DNA of 64,000 bases from NCBI RefSeq assembly GCF_029714425.1, contig NZ_CP121668.1, forward strand, positions 5,105,501 through 5,169,500. Direction: 5' to 3'. The stretch's first letter is position 1. Each line of letters starts with the position of its first letter. Below are positions 26,050-35,785 of the stretch, piece by piece. The stretch is from Bradyrhizobium sp. CB2312. GTDB taxonomy: Bacteria > Pseudomonadota > Alphaproteobacteria > Rhizobiales > Xanthobacteraceae. The notes under the pieces were generated by a model. It searched no databases. It saw nothing but the letters and a program-made list of their open reading frames with translations, and was not told the DNA's origin. Position numbers and translations under genes: made by a program.

Positions 26050-27246
26050 ATGCAGGAGAACGTCGCCCAGGCAGGCCGCTCGCGCGCCATTCCCTTCGAT
26101 GCAGCCAAGCTCGACCGCCTGATGGAAGCCGCCGGCCTCGACGTGCTGGTCGCAACCTCCAAGCACAATGTGCAGTACCTGCTGGGCGCCGAGCGCGCGA
26201 TCTTCTTCGACTACATGGATGCCATGGGCGTCAGCCGCTATCTGCCGGTCCTGGTCTATCCCAAGGGCGCGCCGGAGAAGTCCGTCTATATCGGCCACCG
26301 CCTCGAGACCCATCAGCGTGCCGTGGCGCCGCCATGGGTGCCGCAGCTGCGGACCGAGTCCAACGGCTCGGTCGATGCGGTGACGCGGGCCGTCGGCCTG
26401 ATCAAGGACGCCGGCGTGCCTTTGAAGCGGGTTGGGGTCGAGATGGCATTCCTGCCGATGGACGCCGGCAAGGCGTTGGCCGACGCCCTGCCCGGCGCAG
26501 AGCTCAAGGACGCGCTGCTGGTGCTGGAGCGGCTGCGCGCGGTGAAGTCGTCAGAGGAGCTGGCAAAACTCAAGACGGCGTCCGAGCTCGTCACCGCCTC
26601 CATGCTGGAGGTGATCGGCAAGCACGGCTCCGGCACGACCAAGCAGCAATTGTCGGACGCCTTGCGCGTTGCCGAAGCCAATCGCGGCCTGACCTTCGAA
26701 TACTGCCTGCTCGCCTGCGGCAGCAGCCACAACCGGGCACCGTCATCGCAGCGCTGGGAGCAAGGCGACGTGCTGTCGCTCGATTCCGGCGGCAATTATC
26801 ACGGCTATATCGGCGACCTCGCGCGCATGGCCGTGCTCGGTGAACCCGATGGCGAGCTGAAGGATTGCCTCGCCGAGATCGAAGCGGTGCAGCGCGCTGC
26901 CTTTGCCGCGGTCCGGCCCGGCGCCATGGGCGGCGACATCTACGTCGCGGCCGAGCGCGAGCTCGCAAAGATCACCCAGCGCGACTGCACGGACTTCCTG
27001 GCCCACGGCATGGGTCTCGTCAGCCATGAGGCCCCTCGCCTGACCGCCAAGGGCCCGGTTCCCTACGACGACACGGATGCCCGCCTGCCGCTCGAGCCCG
27101 GCATGGTGGTCTCGATCGAGACCACGATGAAGCATCCGAAGCGCGGCTTCATCAAGCTCGAGGACACCGTCGCGGTGACGGCGAGTGGGTACGAGATATT
27201 TGGCGAGGGGGGCCGCGGGTGGAATTTGGGCGCGAGCGGGCTCTAA
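26050..27246 (+). CDS. M24 family Xaa-Pro peptidase-like protein
   Basis: A 398-residue protein with a creatinase-like N-terminal domain (about 1-165) and a pita-bread metallopeptidase domain (about 170-390). Metal-ligand motifs are LSLDSGGNYHGYIGDLARM (two Asp), AHGMGLVSHEAPR (His), SIETT (Glu) and FIKLEDTVAVT (Glu), so the catalytic site looks complete. Members include aminopeptidase P and proline dipeptidase, as well as creatinase-type enzymes. It is monocistronic. The true substrate is not deducible; dimethylsulfoniopropionate lyase and other relatives share the same fold. Confidence 0.87.
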   Translation: MQENVAQAGRSRAIPFDAAKLDRLMEAAGLDVLVATSKHNVQYLLGAERAIFFDYMDAMGVSRYLPVLVYPKGAPEKSVYIGHRLETHQRAVAPPWVPQLRTESNGSVDAVTRAVGLIKDAGVPLKRVGVEMAFLPMDAGKALADALPGAELKDALLVLERLRAVKSSEELAKLKTASELVTASMLEVIGKHGSGTTKQQLSDALRVAEANRGLTFEYCLLACGSSHNRAPSSQRWEQGDVLSLDSGGNYHGYIGDLARMAVLGEPDGELKDCLAEIEAVQRAAFAAVRPGAMGGDIYVAAERELAKITQRDCTDFLAHGMGLVSHEAPRLTAKGPVPYDDTDARLPLEPGMVVSIETTMKHPKRGFIKLEDTVAVTASGYEIFGEGGRGWNLGASGL

Positions 27247-27460
27247 TTAGGCACTCAGCAATTGCTCCGGGGGATCGAGGGACGTCCCTCGCTGGAGTAA
27301 AGATTCCCAAGGCAAAGATTCAACTCACCCAAGACATCCCGGGCAAGCTCCCGGACCTCCCGCAGCGATGGCTCGTTGGAATACGCTTATCCGGCGCAAT
27401 ATACGAAAACTGGCCCGCCCTGGTCGTCAAACCTGCCACGCATGATCATCCCCAGCGAAA

Positions 27461-27498
27461 TGATGAAGTGAATCATCAAGCCCCTCCGTCGCGAGGGG
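27461..27498. terminator. Tandem hairpins downstream of two convergent genes
   Basis: TGATGA-agtgaa-TCATCA (27461-27478) is followed directly by CCCCTC-cgtcgc-GAGGGG (27481-27498). They lie between the end of the M24 peptidase gene and the end of the convergent gene at 27517. A T-containing tail follows on the plus strand. A bidirectional terminator is plausible, though the U-tract is weak. Confidence 0.45.
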
Positions 27499-27516
27499 GT
27501 TCTTCACTGCTAGTGC

Positions 27517-28242
27517 TTACGATTGAGCTGCTGCATGATTCCACATCACGAGAGTCCCGTCGCTTCCGACATAGTACGTCTTGCTCGGATCTTTGAATAT
27601 TGAGGCGTTGTGATTGTAAGTGAACGAGCCATTCATGGATGCACCGGTTTCACCGCCTTGCAGTATGGTCGTGTTGTGGAAGTTCAAGTCGGGAATATCT
27701 TGGGCGCTTACAACCGTAACTTGCCGATCTCGAACAGCCTGCAAGTAAGCCTCTGCCTGGGTTTTGAGCGTGGAGTCAGGCTCGTCCGCCGCTGCCTGCG
27801 CCGCTCGCGCTTCTTCATTCTTATACCAGTCGTTGATCTCTTGTGGCGTAGACGGCGGCGCGTTGAAGACGTCATTAACGGTCTCGGTAAAGTTGCTCAC
27901 CGTCCCATCAGGGCGCCTATGGTCGTTTATTAGCTTCTGAAGATGATCCGAGAGGGCGGCAAAGCCATTTGGTGAGGCGCTGGAATTGCCTTTCCTGTTT
28001 CCGTCGGCAGACGAACGTTGTGCCGCGAGTTTATCCGCCGCGGCTTGTTCAACTTTTGCCCGAGCCAGAATAGCTTGCGCTCGATCCGAGAGATCCACGG
28101 TATCGACGGGAGTCCGAGAAGCAGAAGATGACTGGCTTGAAGAGACGGTTCCACTCCTCCCCACGTCACTCTGTGAGCTCTGACGCAAAAGCGATAGCAA
28201 CGCGTCGTTCGCGTTAGAATTTGCAGTGGAAATGGTGCTCAT
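27517..28242 (-). CDS. Ser/Asn-rich hypothetical protein, possibly exported
   Basis: A 241-residue protein starting MSTISTANSNANDALLSLLR. It has a low-complexity Ser stretch, then VDTVDLSDRAQAILARAKVE and QAAADKLAAQ, a motif I know from uncharacterised Bradyrhizobium proteins, a helical middle part, and a C-terminal Gly/Asn/Tyr-rich beta-like domain (SFTYNHNASIFKDPSKTYYV). There is no classical signal peptide or membrane segment; composition is reminiscent of proteins exported by non-Sec routes, but that is a guess. Base composition is lower in GC than the neighbours, suggesting transfer. Confidence 0.65.
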   Translation of the reverse strand: MSTISTANSNANDALLSLLRQSSQSDVGRSGTVSSSQSSSASRTPVDTVDLSDRAQAILARAKVEQAAADKLAAQRSSADGNRKGNSSASPNGFAALSDHLQKLINDHRRPDGTVSNFTETVNDVFNAPPSTPQEINDWYKNEEARAAQAAADEPDSTLKTQAEAYLQAVRDRQVTVVSAQDIPDLNFHNTTILQGGETGASMNGSFTYNHNASIFKDPSKTYYVGSDGTLVMWNHAAAQS

Positions 28243-28424
28243 GTGATCCGCCCCTACCTCTGATAAAATTCGAGAGTGAGGATTCCAAGAGTCGCTGCGT
28301 TCTGCAATCTGCGGAAATGCAAGGATTCGGGCTGATTTCGTCAATAATCGGTTAAATGTTCGCCGTCCGAAGCCCAGCAGAGCCGCCTTGATCGTCCGCT
28401 AGAGAGATTCCCTGAGGGAAGACC

Positions 28425-28474
28425 GCCCTCACCCGGCGCTTCGCGCCGACCTCTCCCGCAAGCGGGCGAGGTTC
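28425..28474. repeat. Palindromic intergenic repeat (CCCTCACCCGGCG family)
   Basis: GGCGCTTCGCGCC and CCCGCAAGCGGG are two consecutive small palindromes in a segment of a type very common between genes in Bradyrhizobium and relatives. It follows the end of a minus-strand gene and may fold in RNA. Confidence 0.6.
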
Positions 28475-28513
28475 ATGAGCCAGCCGCCGGCGCGTCGACC
28501 AAAGTGAGCTGAT

Positions 28514-29329
28514 CTACCGCGCCAGCAGCATCTCCAGTTGGCTCTGCGCCTTCTTCACGGCGTCCGCGAACCAGCCCTGGCTGGGCGCTTCCTTCGCAAA
28601 GCACTTGGTGTAGGCGTCCATCGCCTGGTTTTCCTTGGCGATGGTGTCCTGCGGAGCCTTCCTGGCCATGATCTGCTTCCAGACTTTTTCGCAAGTCGGG
28701 ATCTCCGCCGTCTTCACGGCTTCGCTTGCGGCGAGGAAGTAGACCTTGTCGCCCTGGATCGCGACGACATCGATTTCATGCGGCGCTCCCTTGAGGTCGC
28801 CATTGCCGCGGATGCCGAGCACGGCGACCGCAGCGCTCGCGCCGGCGGGCTTGGTCACCGGCAGCTCGGCATATTTGGCGAAAGCTGCGTCCTGGATCGC
28901 TTGATAGTAGAAGTTGTCCGACTTGAAGGCCGCGCCCGCCTCCTGCGGCATGCCGTCCGCGCGGTGCTCGGCGAGCCAGTGCTTGAGCAGCCCGGTCGTG
29001 GTCACGACGGCCTGCAGCTTGTCGCCTTCGGTAGCGAAGCCGAGGCCGTCGAGATGGCCGAAGCCGATGTCGTTCTTGAAGAGCGTATCGACGTTCGACG
29101 TCCCCTCCGCCGGCAGCCCCTTGATCGTGACCGGCCCGACCAGGCCGCGCAGCACGCCTGCCAATTCCTTGAGCGCCGCATCATGCTGCTTGGAGGTCTC
29201 GTCGTTCTCCTTGGCTTTGGAGAATTTCGCGATGTAGCGGTCGCGCAGGTCGAGATAGTGCTGCTCGGGCGCGGCCGCGTAGGCGGACGCAGCCAGGGTG
29301 AGCAGGCAAAGCAAGGCAAGCGATCTCAT
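28514..29329 (-). CDS. Periplasmic hypothetical protein
   Basis: A 271-residue protein with a clear signal peptide (MRSLALLCLLTLAASAYAAA, cleavage near residue 18). The mature part starts QHYLDLRDRYIAKFSKAKEN and is otherwise a mixed alpha/beta protein with two cysteines (IPTCEKVW, YTKCFAKE) likely to form a disulfide. I do not recognise the family. It is downstream of metI on the same strand with a gap of about 130 bases; it is not a MetQ-type binding protein. The start is set by the signal peptide. Confidence 0.7.
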   Translation of the reverse strand: MRSLALLCLLTLAASAYAAAPEQHYLDLRDRYIAKFSKAKENDETSKQHDAALKELAGVLRGLVGPVTIKGLPAEGTSNVDTLFKNDIGFGHLDGLGFATEGDKLQAVVTTTGLLKHWLAEHRADGMPQEAGAAFKSDNFYYQAIQDAAFAKYAELPVTKPAGASAAVAVLGIRGNGDLKGAPHEIDVVAIQGDKVYFLAASEAVKTAEIPTCEKVWKQIMARKAPQDTIAKENQAMDAYTKCFAKEAPSQGWFADAVKKAQSQLEMLLAR

Positions 29330-29462
29330 GGCAATTCCGGACGACTGGCGCAATCTCCAGTCTTTGTGCCGGTGCCGGGTGCGAAGGTTCATCCGCAGGA
29401 GCGGAAACGCCGCTTCCGGCGCGCCCTGCCCTTGTGACGGCACGCCCCGATATCGGAACGCG

Positions 29463-30128
29463 TCAGCGATGCCGCAGCCGGCGGTTGACCCGGCGCGCGA
29501 GATAATCGCCTGCGCTCTGCACCAACTGCACCAGCGCGATCAGCACGACGACGACGGCGAGCATCATCTCCGGCATGAAGCGCTGGTAGCCGTAGCGGAT
29601 GCCGAGATCGCCAAGTCCGCCGCCGCCGACCGCGCCGACCATGGCGGAGTAGCCGAGCAGGCTGACGACGGCGAGGGTCAGCGCCAGCAGCAGGCCCGGC
29701 AGCGCTTCGGGGATCAGCACCTTGAGCACGATCTGGATCGGCGAAGCGCCGAATGAGGATGCGGTCTCGATGAGGCCGCCATCGACCTCGCGGATCGCGC
29801 CTTCCACGAGGCGCGCGATGAAAGGTGCGGATGCGATGGTCAGCGGCACGATGGCCGCGGTCGAGCCGATCGAAGTGCCGGCGATGAGGCGCGTGAACGG
29901 GATGATGGCGACGACCAGGATGATGAAGGGGGTCGATCGCGTCGCGTTGACGATGATGCCGAGCACGCGGTTGATCAGGGGCGCGGCGAACAGCTCGCCT
30001 TTCCGGCTGGTCGCGAGAAACACGCCGAGCGGCAGGCCGAAGACGGTGCCGAGCAGCGCCGCGATGCCGACCATGTACAGGCTCTCGAAGGTGGCCTGGA
30101 GGATCAGGTTGAGGAGTTCAGGCGACAT
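29463..30128 (-). CDS. metI: Methionine ABC transporter permease
   Basis: A 221-residue inner-membrane permease with five or so transmembrane helices. It has the MetI features TRSTPFIILVVAIIPFTRLI and the EAA loop ETASSFGASPIQIVLKVLIPEALPG, which contacts the ATPase. It imports D- or L-methionine together with MetN and a MetQ lipoprotein. The gene overlaps metN by 11 bases, so translation is coupled. No metQ is found in this window. Confidence 0.92.
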   Translation of the reverse strand: MSPELLNLILQATFESLYMVGIAALLGTVFGLPLGVFLATSRKGELFAAPLINRVLGIIVNATRSTPFIILVVAIIPFTRLIAGTSIGSTAAIVPLTIASAPFIARLVEGAIREVDGGLIETASSFGASPIQIVLKVLIPEALPGLLLALTLAVVSLLGYSAMVGAVGGGGLGDLGIRYGYQRFMPEMMLAVVVVLIALVQLVQSAGDYLARRVNRRLRHR

Positions 30129-31239
30129 AGCCGAGACGCTCCGCTGCGAATTGATGTTGAGCCAGCCAGGCGAGCGTCCGCGCGACCGCGTCCTCGCCGC
30201 CGGGAATACCTAATGCCAGCGCGCCCACATGCTGGCCGCCGATCTCGTCGATGCGGGCCGACAGCAGCGCGAGGTCGAGACCGAGCTCGCGCGCAAGCCG
30301 CGCCACCAGCGTATCGCCGGCCCCTGCCCCGCGCACCTGGACGCGGATCACGGCCCACCCGCCGGCAGACGGCTCCGCCACGATCCGGCTCGCCAGCGAG
30401 ACCGGCAGACTGTCGCCGATCACCTCGGCGAGGAAGGACTGCGTGATCGGATGTTTTGGACGGGTGAAGATGTCGGCGACGTGGCCGCTCTCGACGACGT
30501 GGCCGGCATCGAGCACCACGACCTCCTTGGCGAGCTGGCGCACCACCGACATTTCATGGGTGATCAGCACGATGGTCACCCCGAGCTCGCGGTTGATGTT
30601 CGCAAGCAGGTCGAGAATGGCGCGTGTGGTCTGTGGATCGAGCGCCGAGGTCGCCTCGTCCGACAAGAGCACGCTCGGGCGCGTTGCCAGCGCGCGGGCA
30701 ATGCCGACGCGCTGCTTCTGGCCGCCGGAAAGCTCCGACGGATAGCGATCGTGCTTGTCGGCGATGCCGACGAGAGCGAGCAGCTCGGTGACGCGGGCCC
30801 TGATGTCGGCCTTGGCCCAGCCGGCGATCTCGAGCGGCAGCGCAATGTTGTCGGCTGCGGTGCGCGACGACAGCAGGTTGAAGTGCTGGAAGATCATGCC
30901 GATCGAGCGCTGCGCCAGCCGCAGCTCGCGCCCCGCCAGCGCCGAGATGTCCCTGTTGTCGACGATGACGCGGCCCGTGGTCGGCTTCTCCAGCCCGTTG
31001 ATGAGCCGCACCAGGCTCGATTTGCCCGCACCAGAGCGGCCGATCACGCCGGTAATGGAGCCGCGCGGGATCGCGAAGTCGATGTCGCGCAGCGCGTTGA
31101 CGCCGGGCTTACCGCGATAGGCCGGATAGGTCTTCGAGATGCCTTCGAAGCGGACCATTGCGTCCGGCGCGGCGGCGGATGAAATCGCTTCGGGCGGCGC
31201 GATCGGTCGTCCGACCGCAAGCGATTGGTGGGCATTCAT
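30118..31239 (-). CDS. metN: Methionine ABC transporter ATP-binding protein
   Basis: A 373-residue ATPase. The nucleotide-binding domain has Walker A GRSGAGKSS, the Q-loop region IGMIFQHFNLLSSRTAADNI, the signature LSGGQKQR, Walker B VLLSDEATSALD and the H-loop VLITHEMSVV. The last 75 or so residues form a NIL domain (AVIRVQVRGAGAGDTLVARL...), the regulatory methionine-binding domain of MetN. The ATG at 31239 has GAAGG upstream; ATG at 31254 is an alternative. It is the first gene of metN-metI. Confidence 0.93.
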   Translation of the reverse strand: MNAHQSLAVGRPIAPPEAISSAAAPDAMVRFEGISKTYPAYRGKPGVNALRDIDFAIPRGSITGVIGRSGAGKSSLVRLINGLEKPTTGRVIVDNRDISALAGRELRLAQRSIGMIFQHFNLLSSRTAADNIALPLEIAGWAKADIRARVTELLALVGIADKHDRYPSELSGGQKQRVGIARALATRPSVLLSDEATSALDPQTTRAILDLLANINRELGVTIVLITHEMSVVRQLAKEVVVLDAGHVVESGHVADIFTRPKHPITQSFLAEVIGDSLPVSLASRIVAEPSAGGWAVIRVQVRGAGAGDTLVARLARELGLDLALLSARIDEIGGQHVGALALGIPGGEDAVARTLAWLAQHQFAAERLGYVA

Positions 31240-31491
31240 GGAAGCGGCCTTCATGCACAATAATTCGCTTGCCCGCAGGCCGTTCAGACGTGCGGCAAGC
31301 CGGGTCGCAGCGAGCGACGAGAAATGGAACCGCGAGCCAGCGCTGGGATGGAACGCGCTGCACCGCAGCACGCACCATCGCCCGTTCGGCTCCTGCTTGC
31401 AATGTCAGATATTTGCGGGGAGTTAGAGGAAGTTTTCCAGAATCCTGCCCGGCGGAGAAAATTCATCTGCCGCGGCCGCCAGGCCGGCTCA
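31240..31491. other. Intergenic region upstream of metN
   Basis: This holds the metN promoter region and the 3' flank of the DASS transporter gene. I looked for a SAM-type riboswitch here and saw no recognisable pseudoknot or aptamer pattern. Confidence 0.4.
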
Positions 31492-32961
31492 TCAGACCTG
31501 CAGCCACGGCAACACGATCAATAGGAGGCCCGCGAAATAGAGCAGCCCGAAGATCAGGCCAAAGCCCCAGAACTGGCCCTTCCCGATATAGCCGCTGCCG
31601 AAATACATCGGGGCCGGCCCCGTCGCGTAAGGCGAGATCACGCCCATCAGGCCGAGCGAATACATGCAGAGCATGGCGAGCGTCACGACCGGCAGGCCGG
31701 GAATGCCGGAGCCGACCGCGAGCACCACCGGCAGCACGGCGGCGGCATGCGAGGTGATGCTCGAGAAGAAATAGTGGATCCAGAAGAACAGCGCGACCAG
31801 GAGGATCATCGCGGTTGACGGCGACAGCCCGGCGAGCGGTTTTGCGTATTCGGTCGCGAACCATTTGATGAAGCCGATCTCGTTGAGGCCCGAGGCCAGC
31901 GTCAGGAGCGAGGTGAAATAGAAGAACACCTCCCAGGCGCTCTTCTCGCTGACGATGTCGGCAAACTCGATCACGCCCGTCACCAGCATCAGGGAGATCA
32001 CGATGAACACGACGGTGGTGGCGTTGACGAAGTTCGAGCCGATCCCGGGAACGTGGATGTCGGGGCTCGAGCCCGCGATCCACAGGAACATCGCGAGCAG
32101 GATCAGCGCCAGCATGATCCATTCGTTGCGCGACATCGGTCCCATCTCGGCGAGCTCCTTCGCCGCCCATTCGGAGATCTCCGGGCTGCGCTTCACTTCG
32201 GGGCGACACACCACGTAGCTCAGCAGCGGCACCACGATCATCAGCAGGAGGCCGAGCGGCGCAAAGCCGATGAACCACTGCGCCCAGCTCACCTCGACGC
32301 CGGCGGTTTTCTTGGCGATGGCGAGCGCGGCGGCATTGGGCGCGAGTGCGGTGAAGAACAGCGAGCTGGTGATCGCGGTTGCCGCGAACGCGGTCCACAT
32401 CACATAGGTGCCGATCTTTCCGGCGGTCGGCCCGGGCTCGGAGCCATAGATGCGCGGGATGTTGCTGATGATGGGATAGACGATGCCGCCGCTGCGCGCG
32501 GTGTTGGAGGGCGTCGCCGGCGCGAGCAGGAAGTCCGACATCGCGACCGCATAGCCGAGGCCGAGCGTGTTGCGGCCGAGCCGCTGCACCAGCACCAGCG
32601 CGATGCGGCGGCCGAGCTGGCTCTTGCGATAGCCGATCGAGAACACGAAGGCGCCGACGATCAGCCACACCGTGCTCTCGGCGAAGCCCGCCAGCATCCA
32701 GCGCAGCGACTTGCCCGGATCGGGATCGATATAGCCGGCAACGCCCGCCACCGTGAGGCCGATAAAGCCGACTGCGCCGACCGGCATCGATTCCAGGATG
32801 AGCCCGGTGATGACGGCGGCGAACACGGCGAAATAGTGCCACTGATTGGCGTTGAGCCCTGACGGCACCGGCCACAGATAGATCGCCAGCCACACCACGA
32901 GCGGCGCGACCAGCCTCCAGCGAAACCCTTTTGCTTCAGGCGCCTGCGAGCCAGCGGCCAT
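31492..32961 (-). CDS. DASS family anion/dicarboxylate transporter
   Basis: A 489-residue membrane protein with about 12-13 helices, of the divalent anion:Na+ symporter family (CitT/SodiT1/TtdT type). The two conserved hairpin signatures are visible: [20 protein letters not shown] (SNT motif) and [20 protein letters not shown], together with [20 protein letters not shown]. Relatives exchange or import succinate, citrate, tartrate or oxoglutarate. It is divergent from the nitrile hydratase operon across 210 bases, which may share regulatory DNA. Confidence 0.88.
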   Translation of the reverse strand: MAAGSQAPEAKGFRWRLVAPLVVWLAIYLWPVPSGLNANQWHYFAVFAAVITGLILESMPVGAVGFIGLTVAGVAGYIDPDPGKSLRWMLAGFAESTVWLIVGAFVFSIGYRKSQLGRRIALVLVQRLGRNTLGLGYAVAMSDFLLAPATPSNTARSGGIVYPIISNIPRIYGSEPGPTAGKIGTYVMWTAFAATAITSSLFFTALAPNAAALAIAKKTAGVEVSWAQWFIGFAPLGLLLMIVVPLLSYVVCRPEVKRSPEISEWAAKELAEMGPMSRNEWIMLALILLAMFLWIAGSSPDIHVPGIGSNFVNATTVVFIVISLMLVTGVIEFADIVSEKSAWEVFFYFTSLLTLASGLNEIGFIKWFATEYAKPLAGLSPSTAMILLVALFFWIHYFFSSITSHAAAVLPVVLAVGSGIPGLPVVTLAMLCMYSLGLMGVISPYATGPAPMYFGSGYIGKGQFWGFGLIFGLLYFAGLLLIVLPWLQV

Positions 32962-33171
32962 GGGCCCTCCCCTCGATCATCGTTGCATGATGCGGACCGT
33001 TGGCCGGGCCGTCATTGTCCCCTCAAGGCCGTATACGGCAGACGCCGTGGGGCGACAATGGCCGTTTCCGGCTCTGCTCGCCGTCGCGCAAAGCGGCGTC
33101 ACGAACACGTGGGCGGATTGCGCCGCAACGACGGCTCGACAGCCGGGGACCATTGCGCCTATCTTCGGCTC

Positions 33172-33807
33172 ATGAGCCAAAATCACGACCACCATCATCA
33201 CCACGATCACGATCATTCGGAGCTGTCCGAGACCGAGCTGCGCGTGCGCGCGCTCGAGACGATCCTGACCGAAAAGGGCTATGTCGAGCCCGCTGCGCTC
33301 GATGCCATCATCCAGGCCTATGAGACCAAGATCGGCCCGCATAATGGCGCGCGCGTCGTCGCCAAGGCCTGGACCGATCCGGCGTTCAAGCAGGCGCTGC
33401 TGGAGGACGGCAGCAAGGCGATCGGCACGCTCGGCCATGTCAGCCGCGTCGGCGATCATCTCGTCGTGGTCGAGAACACGCCCGCGCGCCACAACATGGT
33501 CGTGTGCACGCTGTGCTCCTGCTATCCCTGGGAAATGCTGGGGCTGCCGCCGGTCTGGTACAAGGCCGCGCCCTACCGCTCGCGTGCCGTGAAGGACCCG
33601 CGCGGCGTGCTCGCCGATTTCGGCGTCGGCCTGCCAAAGGACATGGAGATCCGTGTCTGGGACTCCACGGCCGAGACGCGCTTCCTGGTGCTGCCGATGC
33701 GGCCCGAGGGTACCGAGGGCTGGAGCGAGGAACAGCTCGCTGAGCTCGTGACCCGCGATTCCATGATCGGCACCGGCTTTCCGAGCAAGCCCGGAGCGCC
33801 GTCGTGA
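33172..33807 (+). CDS. nthA: Nitrile hydratase alpha subunit, cobalt type
   Basis: A 211-residue catalytic subunit. The metal-binding loop [10 protein letters not shown] has cysteines at 112, 115 and 117; Thr at 113 marks the cobalt type (iron types have Ser). The enzyme hydrates nitriles to amides, with the second and third cysteines oxidised post-translationally. The N-terminus is unusual: [15 protein letters not shown], which could bind or store metal. The ATG at 33172 is chosen because the sequence from there is family-like. Its stop overlaps the beta-subunit start. Confidence 0.94.
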   Translation: MSQNHDHHHHHDHDHSELSETELRVRALETILTEKGYVEPAALDAIIQAYETKIGPHNGARVVAKAWTDPAFKQALLEDGSKAIGTLGHVSRVGDHLVVVENTPARHNMVVCTLCSCYPWEMLGLPPVWYKAAPYRSRAVKDPRGVLADFGVGLPKDMEIRVWDSTAETRFLVLPMRPEGTEGWSEEQLAELVTRDSMIGTGFPSKPGAPS

Positions 33808-34463
33808 ACGGCGTCCACGACATGGGCGGCATGGACGGCTTCGGCAAGGTCGAGCCCGAGCCGAACGAGCCGATGTTTCATGAGGAATGGGAGTCGCGCG
33901 TGTTGGCCATGGTGCGCGCGATGGGCGCAGCCGGTGCCTTCAACATCGACACCTCGCGCTTCTACCGCGAGACGCTGCCGCCGCATGTGTATCTGTCGAG
34001 CTCCTACTACAAGAAATGGTTTTTGGGCCTCGAGGAGATGCTGATCGAGAAGGGCTACCTCAGCCGTGAGGAGGTCGCTGCCGGTCACGCCATGCAGCCC
34101 GGAAAGGCGCTCAAGCACGGCAAGTTCGATCTCGCCAATGTCGAGCGCGTGATGGTGCGCGGCAAGTTCGCCCGCCCTGCTCCGGCGCCGGCGAAATTCA
34201 AGATCGGCGATCGCGTCCGCGCGAAGAACATCCATCCGACCACGCACACACGGCTGCCGCGCTATGTCCGCGGCCATGTCGGTGTCGTCGAGCTCAACCA
34301 CGGCTGCCACGTGTTTCCGGACTCGGCGGCGATGGAGCTCGGCGAGAATCCGCAATGGCTCTACACCGTGGTGTTCGACGGCAACGATCTCTGGGGCGCA
34401 GACGGCGATCCGACGCTGAAGGTCTCGATCGACGCGTTCGAGCCCTATCTGGATCCGGCGTGA
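33804..34463 (+). CDS. nthB: Nitrile hydratase beta subunit
   Basis: A 219-residue beta subunit starting with GTG and [20 protein letters not shown], the conserved family N-terminus. The C-terminal SH3-like barrel has [40 protein letters not shown] and [14 protein letters not shown]. It forms an alpha-beta heterodimer with the product of nthA; conserved arginines of the beta subunit hydrogen-bond the oxidised cysteines. It overlaps nthA by four bases and the activator gene by one base (TGATG). Confidence 0.94.
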   Translation: MNGVHDMGGMDGFGKVEPEPNEPMFHEEWESRVLAMVRAMGAAGAFNIDTSRFYRETLPPHVYLSSSYYKKWFLGLEEMLIEKGYLSREEVAAGHAMQPGKALKHGKFDLANVERVMVRGKFARPAPAPAKFKIGDRVRAKNIHPTTHTRLPRYVRGHVGVVELNHGCHVFPDSAAMELGENPQWLYTVVFDGNDLWGADGDPTLKVSIDAFEPYLDPA

Positions 34464-34843
34464 TGAGCAGCACCGCTGCTGTCGCCGCGACGGCGGCAAT
34501 CCCGAGCATCCCGCGCGATGACGACGGTCCGGTGTTCCGCGCACCCTGGGAGGCGCATGCCTTCGCGATGGCATTGACCCTCCACGAGCGCGGCGTGTTC
34601 ACCTGGCCCGAATGGGCCGCAGCGCTCGCCGACGAGATCAAGCGCGCGCAGGCCGCTGGCGACCCTGACACGGGCGAGACCTACTATCTGCACTGGCTCG
34701 CCACACTGGAAGGCCTCGTCGCGCGCAAGGGCGTGGCGTCGATGGAGACGCTCCATCGCTATCGCGACGCCTGGGACCACGCGGCGGACCGCACGCCACA
34801 CGGCAAGCCGATCGAGCTGCGGCCGGAGGATTTTGCGGGGTAG
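34463..34843 (+). CDS. Nitrile hydratase activator/accessory protein
   Basis: A 126-residue protein resembling the N-terminal half of a nitrile hydratase beta subunit, with VFRAPWEAHAFAMALTLHER, GVFTWPEWAAALADEIKRAQ and YYLHWLATLEGLVARKG. In cobalt-type systems such proteins (P14K/NhlE type) escort the alpha subunit and deliver cobalt by subunit exchange. It follows nthB with a TGATG overlap. No amidase gene accompanies the operon in this window, so the amide product must be handled elsewhere. Confidence 0.88.
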   Translation: MSSTAAVAATAAIPSIPRDDDGPVFRAPWEAHAFAMALTLHERGVFTWPEWAAALADEIKRAQAAGDPDTGETYYLHWLATLEGLVARKGVASMETLHRYRDAWDHAADRTPHGKPIELRPEDFAG

Positions 34844-34854
34844 TTGCCTCACCC

Positions 34855-34938
34855 GTCATTGCGAGCGCAGCGAAGCAATCCAGAATCCCTCCGCGGCGGC
34901 AGTCTGGATTGCTTCGTCGCTTCGCTCCTCGCAATGAC
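34855..34938. repeat. Large palindromic repeat (GTCATTGCGAG family)
   Basis: GTCATTGCGAG and CTCGCAATGAC form the outer arms; AGCGAAGCAATCCAGA and TCTGGATTGCTTCG form the inner arms, around a short GC-rich loop. This is a widespread intergenic element of Bradyrhizobium. It lies between the convergent nitrile hydratase activator and queC genes, where a transcript hairpin could serve as terminator for both. Confidence 0.75.
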
Positions 34939-34945
34939 GGCGGAA

Positions 34946-35659
34946 CTACCGCCCCGCCGCAAACTCCCGCCACCCCTTGGCCCGCAGGCTGCACGCCGGG
35001 CACTCGCCGCACCCAAAACCCCAATCATGCTGCGCGCCGCGTTCGCCGAGATAGCAGGTGTGGGACTGCTCGCGGATGAGGTCGACCAGCCCCTCGCCGC
35101 CGAGATCGTGCGCCAGCTTCCAGGTCGCGGCCTTGTCGATCCACATCAGCGGCGTGTGCAGCTCGAACTTGCGGGCCATGCCGAGTGAGAGCGCGGCCTG
35201 CATGGCGCGGATGGTGTCGTCGCGGCAATCGGGATAGCCGGAATAGTCGGTCTCGCACATGCCGCCGACGATGTCAGTGATGCCGCGCCGGTAGGCCAGC
35301 GCCGCGGCAAACGTCAGGAACACCAGATTGCGGCCGGGCACGAAGGTGTTGGGCAGGCCGTCGGCGCCCATCGCGATCGCGACGTCGCGCGTCAGCGCGG
35401 TCTCGGACACCGCCGCCAGGGTCGGGATCGATAGCGTATGGCTCTCGCCGAGCCTAGCGGCCCAGTCCGCGCGCAGGCCCTTGATGCCGTCGAGCAGACG
35501 GTCGCGGCAGGCAAGCTCAATGGCGTGGCGCTGGCCGTACTCGAAGCCGAGCGTCTCGACGCGCGCGAATCGGCTCAGCGCCCAGGCAAGGCACGTGGTG
35601 GAATCCTGGCCGCCGGAGAACAGCACGAGCGCGGTTTGTGATGAAAATGCGTCACTCAT
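34946..35659 (-). CDS. queC: 7-cyano-7-deazaguanine synthase
   Basis: A 237-residue ATP-dependent enzyme making preQ0 from 7-carboxy-7-deazaguanine in queuosine synthesis. The PP-loop motif is [20 protein letters not shown]; the zinc site near the C-terminus is HTCYLGERG then [16 protein letters not shown], with four cysteines. [20 protein letters not shown] and [15 protein letters not shown] are further family signatures. The ATG at 35659 is well placed. It is divergent from the mazG stub. Confidence 0.94.
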   Translation of the reverse strand: MSDAFSSQTALVLFSGGQDSTTCLAWALSRFARVETLGFEYGQRHAIELACRDRLLDGIKGLRADWAARLGESHTLSIPTLAAVSETALTRDVAIAMGADGLPNTFVPGRNLVFLTFAAALAYRRGITDIVGGMCETDYSGYPDCRDDTIRAMQAALSLGMARKFELHTPLMWIDKAATWKLAHDLGGEGLVDLIREQSHTCYLGERGAQHDWGFGCGECPACSLRAKGWREFAAGR

Positions 35660-35785
35660 GGCCCGCGCTTTAGCATTGCGCGCGCGGCCCGCCAATCGGT
35701 GGAAATCGGCCCGTTCCGCCGCGCCGCGCTGGGAACGGCGGCCCGCTTTTGGCATAAGGCTTTGGACCCAGGAGACTGTCCCGCA

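Noticed and set aside
31240..31491. SAM riboswitch before metN
   Set aside because: No recognisable SAM-I, SAM-II or SAM/SAH aptamer pattern could be seen.
34855..34938. Repeat arms considered as CRISPR or transposon ends
   Set aside because: It is a single palindrome without spacers, target duplication or transposase; it fits a known type of intergenic repeat.
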